Positions 61,601-64,000 of a stretch of 64,000 bases of DNA are shown in pieces (position 1 is the stretch's first letter; each line of letters begins with the position of its first letter). Location of the stretch: the NCBI RefSeq assembly GCF_000764305.2, contig NW_025943947.1, positions 124,001 through 188,000 of the forward strand. The letters are read 5' to 3'. The notes beneath the pieces are model-generated. The model was not told the DNA's origin, did not search any database, and saw only the letters and a program-made list of their open reading frames with translations. The position numbers were made by a program, and so were the translations under genes. The stretch is from Hyalella azteca. Lineage: Eukaryota > Arthropoda > Malacostraca > Amphipoda > Hyalellidae.

Positions 61601-63087
61601 GGTCACGGAAATTGGGGTTCATGTCAGCACAATGTAAATTTTTTTAAATGTTAAATTAAAGCGCAAATTTTTGAGGTAAGTAGTAAGAAATGTCGATGCC
61701 TTATAGGACGACGAAGAATTTTTACGCTCCCCTCTAACGAAGTCATCTGCTTATGAAGCCTTAGGCTCGTCGCTTCTTCATTTGCATGGCAAAAGTCCCG
61801 TCTCATATCCCGCTGCCGCTCAATTTTGCGGCACAATTCTTTCACATTTTAAGGATGAAAAACGATCGCTCGATTATTTATATTCACTGCTTCTTCTTTC
61901 AAAATTCGAAAAGATATTTTTTGCTCGTGGAAGTTTATTCCAGCCTTCATATTAAGAAGTAGAGCGACCACGTCACCGAGAAAATGCATATTTGGGACCT
62001 CAGATGTCCGCATGCTTGACAGAAAATGAAAACGGTTGAGTTTCCATCACAATTTTTGAAGAAAATAAGTTTTATCAGCGCTCATAAAGAACAATCATTT
62101 CATCTTTCTTTGTTGCAAAATAGTACGCAGGTTCAACCAATCATTCGCCGCTGAAATTATTTTTCGTCGAATTTCGCAGATTCTCTCCCACTGAAGTCGC
62201 CAAATTTCTTGCAATTATTGATTTAGTTTTTGAAATTGCAGCAATTTTTCTGAAATTAAGTTGTTATTCATTCAAAACTTTTTGATCTGAAATAACGAAG
62301 AGTTGTGGTCAAATTTCATATTAAAATTTCCTAATTAATACTCAGTTTATTCTACTTAATTGGATGGGACTGCTAATTAGTCCATAATTAGCTTACACTT
62401 TAATCTCTTCCCCGTGCACAGACAAACTATAATTTTATAAAATGTTAGAATAAGTCATTGAATTTTTCCAGAATTAGAAGAGATGTTCAATGAATTAGTA
62501 AAAAACTCTAAAATATCATTCAAGGACAAAATAAACAGGTTTTCTAGTAAAATTTCATCCAAAATTTGAAATCAAGAAAGATTCGAAAAATCCTATTTCA
62601 AGAATGAAAATTCAGATCAATGTGAGAAGCAATTGACTGTAAATTTGTACTTCGGTTAAAGAACGGGTTCATCCGACGACGTATTTTTTTCGTGACTTTG
62701 TTTTTTGCCGGTTTCAATTCATAATTCAGGTTTCAAAGTCAACTCTGCAAATTTTCAGCGTGTAAATTATTCTTTCATGGACTCTAACGTACTTTTCATT
62801 TCCCTGGGCATTGTTCGAAATTATTTCCTAATTAACTTCGTAATTTACGCAATCAAACGTTTGCTAACATTGTATTAGATGCACTTGTAAGGAAAACCTT
62901 AAATCTTTCGTTAAGGTACCTGAACAATCAAACAATCGACTACGTGAACTTCTTGGACGACACCGACCAGAAGAAAGGCGAGCGCCCGCCTGTGCGCTTC
63001 GACGCAGATGGCAACCGTCTGGACATCGAGCTCAAGATCATGAACCTGCGCGACGCCACAGGCGGTGTCAACAGGGCTTGGGAGGAG
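36307..63087 (+). CDS. Nmdar2: NMDA-type ionotropic glutamate receptor subunit 2, 5' part of gene (six exons, 3' end outside window)
   Basis: Spliced CDS of 36307-37696, 38770-38948, 39919-40124, 41776-42008, 59576-59759 and 62916-63087, giving 788 codons with no stop. All introns are GT-AG and the exon phases (1, 0, 2, 1, 2, 0) join without a break. NMDA receptors are glutamate-gated, Ca2+-permeable synaptic channels; subunit 2 binds glutamate and pairs with subunit 1. Only the N-terminal region and most of the extracellular amino-terminal domain (ANF_receptor/LIVBP-like) are present. Diagnostic stretches are [64 protein letters not shown] and ELKIMNLR, all as in arthropod NMDA receptor 2. 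Cys470 (exon 2) and Cys715 (exon 5) sit where the conserved domain disulfide of NMDA subunits is expected. The glutamate-binding domain, pore and C-tail must lie to the right of the window. The family call is very secure; the start codon is not. Confidence 0.95.
37697..38769 (+). other. Nmdar2 intron 1
   Basis: 1,073 bases between GT at 37697 and AG at 38769; phase 1. AT-rich. I see no gene, repeat array or conserved reading frame in it. A pyrimidine-rich tract (tcttctattttttaatgtcacag) precedes the acceptor. Confidence 0.9.
38770..38948 (+). CDS. Nmdar2: Nmdar2 exon 2 (amino-terminal domain, lobe 1)
   Basis: Acceptor tgtcacag at 38769; donor cag^gtcatt after 38948; 179 nt, phase 1 in and phase 0 out. 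It encodes residues 464-523, beginning with the split Ala that completes LTPSPTA. It carries [17 protein letters not shown], then [13 protein letters not shown] and [17 protein letters not shown], ending ADNSGLEQ. This is the most conserved block of the amino-terminal domain and the strongest single evidence for subunit 2. Cys470 is the expected first partner of the domain disulfide. GC content is clearly higher than in the flanking introns. Confidence 0.97.
38949..39918 (+). other. Nmdar2 intron 2
   Basis: 970 bases, phase 0, GT-AG. It is AT-rich with no recognisable gene or element. A short self-complementary stretch (agttctacattagtgtagaact) lies near 39302-39323. Confidence 0.9.
39919..40124 (+). 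CDS. Nmdar2: Nmdar2 exon 3 (amino-terminal domain, hinge and lobe 2)
   Basis: Acceptor atcgacag at 39918; donor tcaa^gtgagt after 40124; 206 nt, phase 0 in and phase 2 out. It encodes residues 524-591 and two bases of Lys592: [17 protein letters not shown], then [31 protein letters not shown] and a polar end ([11 protein letters not shown]). The LQLAPSI..Q..AMLSIL..Y.WH.F pattern is the usual one for arthropod NMDA receptor 2. The in-frame sequence upstream of 39919 lacks conservation, which fixes the acceptor. Confidence 0.96.
40125..41775 (+). other. Nmdar2 intron 3, 3' half built from repeated splice-acceptor units
   Basis: 1,651 bases, phase 2, donor gtgagt and acceptor ccgcag. The first 900 bases are plain AT-rich DNA. 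From about 41040 to the acceptor the intron consists of degraded and then nearly perfect copies of the exon-4 acceptor region; these are listed separately. Confidence 0.9.
41040..41368 (+). repeat. Degraded older copies of the exon-4 acceptor repeat
   Basis: Weaker copies continue the array upstream: ttgcag^attcagatcag at 41045, tatcacaatcaccgacacga at 41101, ttgcag^atttacagtct at 41157, cgcag^atttacaatcactga at 41215, and gtcag^gttagcaattatgg at 41320. Spacing is roughly 48-58 bp, against 40 bp in the young array. Several copies hold more of the exon start than the young units do: atttacaatcactgacacaa reads FTITDT, close to the FTIIDT of exon 4. The motif ctcgatctgat recurs between copies. 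This looks like an older expansion of the same region that has since diverged. Confidence 0.7.
41369..41788 (+). repeat. 40-bp tandem array carrying decoy 3' splice acceptors, ending in the true acceptor of exon 4
   Basis: Each unit reads, in parts, gttcacaatcatctgattta, then ttcaatcacgtgtaccgcag. AG junctions fall at 41368, 41408, 41448, 41488, 41528, 41575, 41615, 41655, 41695, 41735 and 41775. The spacing is 40 bp throughout, except one step of 47 where accgcaa is inserted. Every unit therefore ends in ccgcag^g (the first in cacag^g), followed by ttcacaatcat, which are the first coding bases of exon 4 (FTII). The last unit diverges from the array only after atcatc, where the exon continues gacacc. 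With the incoming phase, decoys from 41368 to 41655 read KFTII-stop or near variants, and those at 41695 and 41735 lack that stop but shift the frame. The array contains no open coding extension of its own. Confidence 0.95.
41776..42008 (+). CDS. Nmdar2: Nmdar2 exon 4 (amino-terminal domain, lobe 2); acceptor is last unit of a 40-bp tandem array
   Basis: Acceptor taccgcag at 41775; donor cttg^gtgagt after 42008; 233 nt, phase 2 in and phase 1 out. It encodes the last base of Lys592 through Leu669 and the first base of Gly670: [51 protein letters not shown] and FPVGMLG. The first 13 coding bases (41776-41788) and the acceptor belong to the last copy of a tandem repeat that fills the end of intron 3, so the exon start had to be chosen from many similar sites. 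Only 41776 keeps phase and avoids an early stop. GC-rich coding sequence begins right after the repeat. Confidence 0.96.
42521..42600. repeat. Perfect hairpin and repeated gatccgtg motifs
   Basis: catttacacg (42521-42530), loop tgatc, cgtgtaaatg (42536-42545) is a perfect 10-bp stem. The word cacgtgatccgtg recurs at about 42570-42582, and gatccgtgta again near 42620. Confidence 0.85.
46836..46872. repeat. Hairpin, 11-bp perfect stem
   Basis: aatattatagc (46836-46846) and gctataatatt (46862-46872) with a 15-base loop aggtactaactgcta. Within intron 4. Confidence 0.85.
49315..49587 (-). CDS. Possible small secreted peptide, antisense within Nmdar2 intron 4
   Basis: 90-codon ATG frame on the minus strand. 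Residues 1-22 look like a signal peptide ([20 protein letters not shown] then ACRR). The mature part is Leu-rich and basic ([47 protein letters not shown]) and ends KSFKRK. The stop TAA (49317-49315) overlaps an AATAAA (49319-49314), which would be a very close polyadenylation signal. GC is above the intron background. A dibasic site follows the signal (RR). It matches no neuropeptide or other family I know. The start context is weak (T at -3) and the frame is short, so chance remains likely. Confidence 0.3.
   Translation of the reverse strand: MTRIMLVLGAHCVLLFAVPPACRRTIQTLPVVLLRGIYCLQDKPSLERLQETLTVLRGIHVKKALLIRLEMLRASPELQSGASFKSFKRK
52551..53627. mobile_element. TTAA-flanked non-autonomous DNA transposon with terminal inverted repeats
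   Basis: Left end ttaaggggaccggctaccct (52551-52570); right end agggtagccggtcccccta (53607-53625), its reverse complement apart from one extra C. The flanks are TTAA on the left and TAAA on the right, consistent with a TTAA target duplication now mutated, as in piggyBac or Kolobok elements. No transposase. Two internal segments are related: 52613-52680 and 52811-52875 share agctg..attctg..ct, tac.actgc.atc..tgtacg and caatatt.acg. A G-rich run (gggggagaagggggggaggg) lies at 53279-53298. Confidence 0.75.
54119..54138. repeat. 20-bp near-perfect palindrome
   Basis: actcgacgc, aa, gcgtcgagt. GC-rich against its AT-rich surroundings, in intron 4. Confidence 0.8.
59576..59759 (+). CDS. Nmdar2: Nmdar2 exon 5 (amino-terminal domain)
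   Basis: Acceptor ctctttcgcag at 59575; donor acag^gtacgt after 59759; 184 nt, phase 1 in and phase 2 out. It encodes the end of Gly670 through Tyr730 and two bases of Arg731: [35 protein letters not shown] and [18 protein letters not shown]. Cys715 in EISC is placed as the second partner of the amino-terminal-domain disulfide, opposite Cys470. The VHFDT start directly continues the FPVGMLG end of exon 4 across a 17.6-kb intron, as expected from the family. An antisense open frame at 59509-59808 is a shadow of this exon. Confidence 0.95.
59760..62915 (+). other. Nmdar2 intron 5
   Basis: 3,156 bases, phase 2, GT-AG. AT-rich throughout. Small antisense open frames (59910-60204, 61278-61622, 61651-61845) have AT-driven, low-complexity composition and no family resemblance. 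No repeat array or element boundary was recognised. Confidence 0.85.
62916..63087 (+). CDS. Nmdar2: Nmdar2 exon 6 (end of amino-terminal domain)
   Basis: Acceptor tcgttaag at 62915 (AAG rather than CAG, with a weak pyrimidine tract); donor gag^gtaagc after 63087; 172 nt, phase 2 in and phase 0 out. It encodes Arg731 through Glu788: [45 protein letters not shown] and NRAWEE. The [18 protein letters not shown] block is typical of the last part of the domain, just before the linker to the ligand-binding domain. NNQT is a possible N-glycosylation site. The next exon is not found in the remaining 900 bases of the window. Confidence 0.95.
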
Positions 63088-64000
63088 GTAAGCCATCAAC
63101 ATATATAAATGTATAATGAATAATAATAGTACGGCAATTCAGTTAGGTTTTATATATACAATGAAGCAGTATTATTGTATATATAATGAATAAATGAGAT
63201 AATAGTACGGCAATTCAGTTAGTATTTTATATATACAATGAATCAGGATTATTATATATATAATGAATAAATGAGATAATAGTACGACAATTCAGTTAGG
63301 TTTTTATATATACAATGAATCAGTATTATTATAACTCGGCTGTTCAGTTTGGTTTTGAAATAACTGCCATAAAAATTCTGTTGTGCAAGGGATTCCGTTA
63401 ATTAATTTGTTCAACGAATAATTAAATGACGATCGACTGTTCAGTATTAATATCAAACAATAATTCTAACTTGAATCAGATCATCAAAATTTATGAAATT
63501 TATGGGGGTCAAATGATCAAAGTTTCTCTGAGGAAACGATGATCATAGAAAGAAGATATCCAATGCTCAACATGTCCAGCAATATTTTTGATGAGCTAAT
63601 AGCTCTAGATTATTTCAAAAAGACAAATTAATGAAAAATTGAAGTAGCTCCTCTTAGGTTAATAATTTCAATCGGTCTTTAAGTTTATTTTAATTCGTGC
63701 CTTTTAAGAAGTAAATACAGTTCAAGTCACAATACCAAAGTCAAGCTCGTATCATTGCACGAATTAAACTATATACATTGTAAGCGAGTGCGGTTATTTA
63801 ATGTTATCGCTCAATCGAGGTTAGAATTGGTCTCGCTAACGAGTCTTGGGCTCACAATTTCTAGAACTTGCTTATCAGTAACCGACTGCTTCCTTAAAGA
63901 GGATCGACATGAAGTTGCTTGACTTGCCTCTTGTATAAAACTGCTTATAAGATGGCTTGTAGAACAAACGTGGTCATCCCAACGTTATACTATGTGACAC
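63088..64000 (+). other. Start of Nmdar2 intron 6 (continues past window edge)
   Basis: Begins with a strong donor, gtaagc, at 63088. The first 250 bases hold a 76-77-bp tandem repeat (separate entry). The remainder to 64000 is AT-rich without a recognisable exon. Confidence 0.8.
63110..63340 (+). repeat. Tandem repeat, three copies of a 76-77-bp AT-rich unit
   Basis: The unit core aatagtacggcaattcagtt is at about 63125, 63201 and 63278 (the last with acgacaatt), followed each time by tttatatatacaatgaa and a tattatt tract, then tatataatgaataaatgag. The array starts about 25 bases after the exon 6 donor. Confidence 0.85.

Noticed and set aside
62911..63102. 63-codon antisense frame
   Set aside because: Shadow of Nmdar2 exon 6.

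Overview
This is a eukaryotic, AT-rich, intron-rich window, most likely from an arthropod with a fairly large genome, possibly a crustacean. That is inferred from three things: coding exons resembling arthropod NMDA receptor subunit 2, introns from about 1 kb to 17.6 kb, and a decayed CR1/Jockey-type LINE among many minisatellites and small inverted-repeat elements. The species cannot be fixed from the sequence.

One gene dominates. From 36307 to 63087 on the + strand lie six exons of an ionotropic glutamate receptor of the NMDA type, subunit 2 (Nmdar2/GRIN2-like). Every junction is GT-AG and all phases agree: 36307-37696, 38770-38948, 39919-40124, 41776-42008, 59576-59759 and 62916-63087. Together they give 788 codons, or 445 if translation begins at Met344. 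They cover the N-terminal part and most of the extracellular amino-terminal (LIVBP-like) domain. The ligand-binding domain, channel and C-tail lie beyond the right edge. Exon 1 has a stop-free N-terminal extension of about 343 residues before a signal-peptide-like segment. Intron 4 is 17.6 kb.

Left of that gene, 1-36240 is mostly non-coding. At 301-522 on the - strand is the last coding exon of a DUF885-family protein; no other exon of it was found. Then come a TIR-flanked element (9882-10884), compound minisatellites (12.0-12.56 kb), a GC-rich patch open on both strands (14.88-15.49 kb), a dead LINE (19.45-21.74 kb) interrupted by a tRNA-like and hairpin-containing block, a 33-bp minisatellite beside a perfect hairpin (24.24-24.51 kb), a 16-bp satellite (28.35-28.76 kb) and a GC-rich possible coding patch (30.3-31.2 kb).

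The most unusual feature is at 41.04-41.79 kb. The real 3' splice acceptor of exon 4, with the first 13 bases of the exon, is the last unit of a strict 40-bp tandem array. At least ten acceptor-like copies precede it, and older degraded copies extend further upstream. Use of a decoy copy would give an early stop or a frameshift. Intron 4 also holds a TTAA-flanked inverted-repeat element and an antisense 90-codon ORF with a signal-peptide-like N-terminus and an AATAAA overlapping its stop codon.
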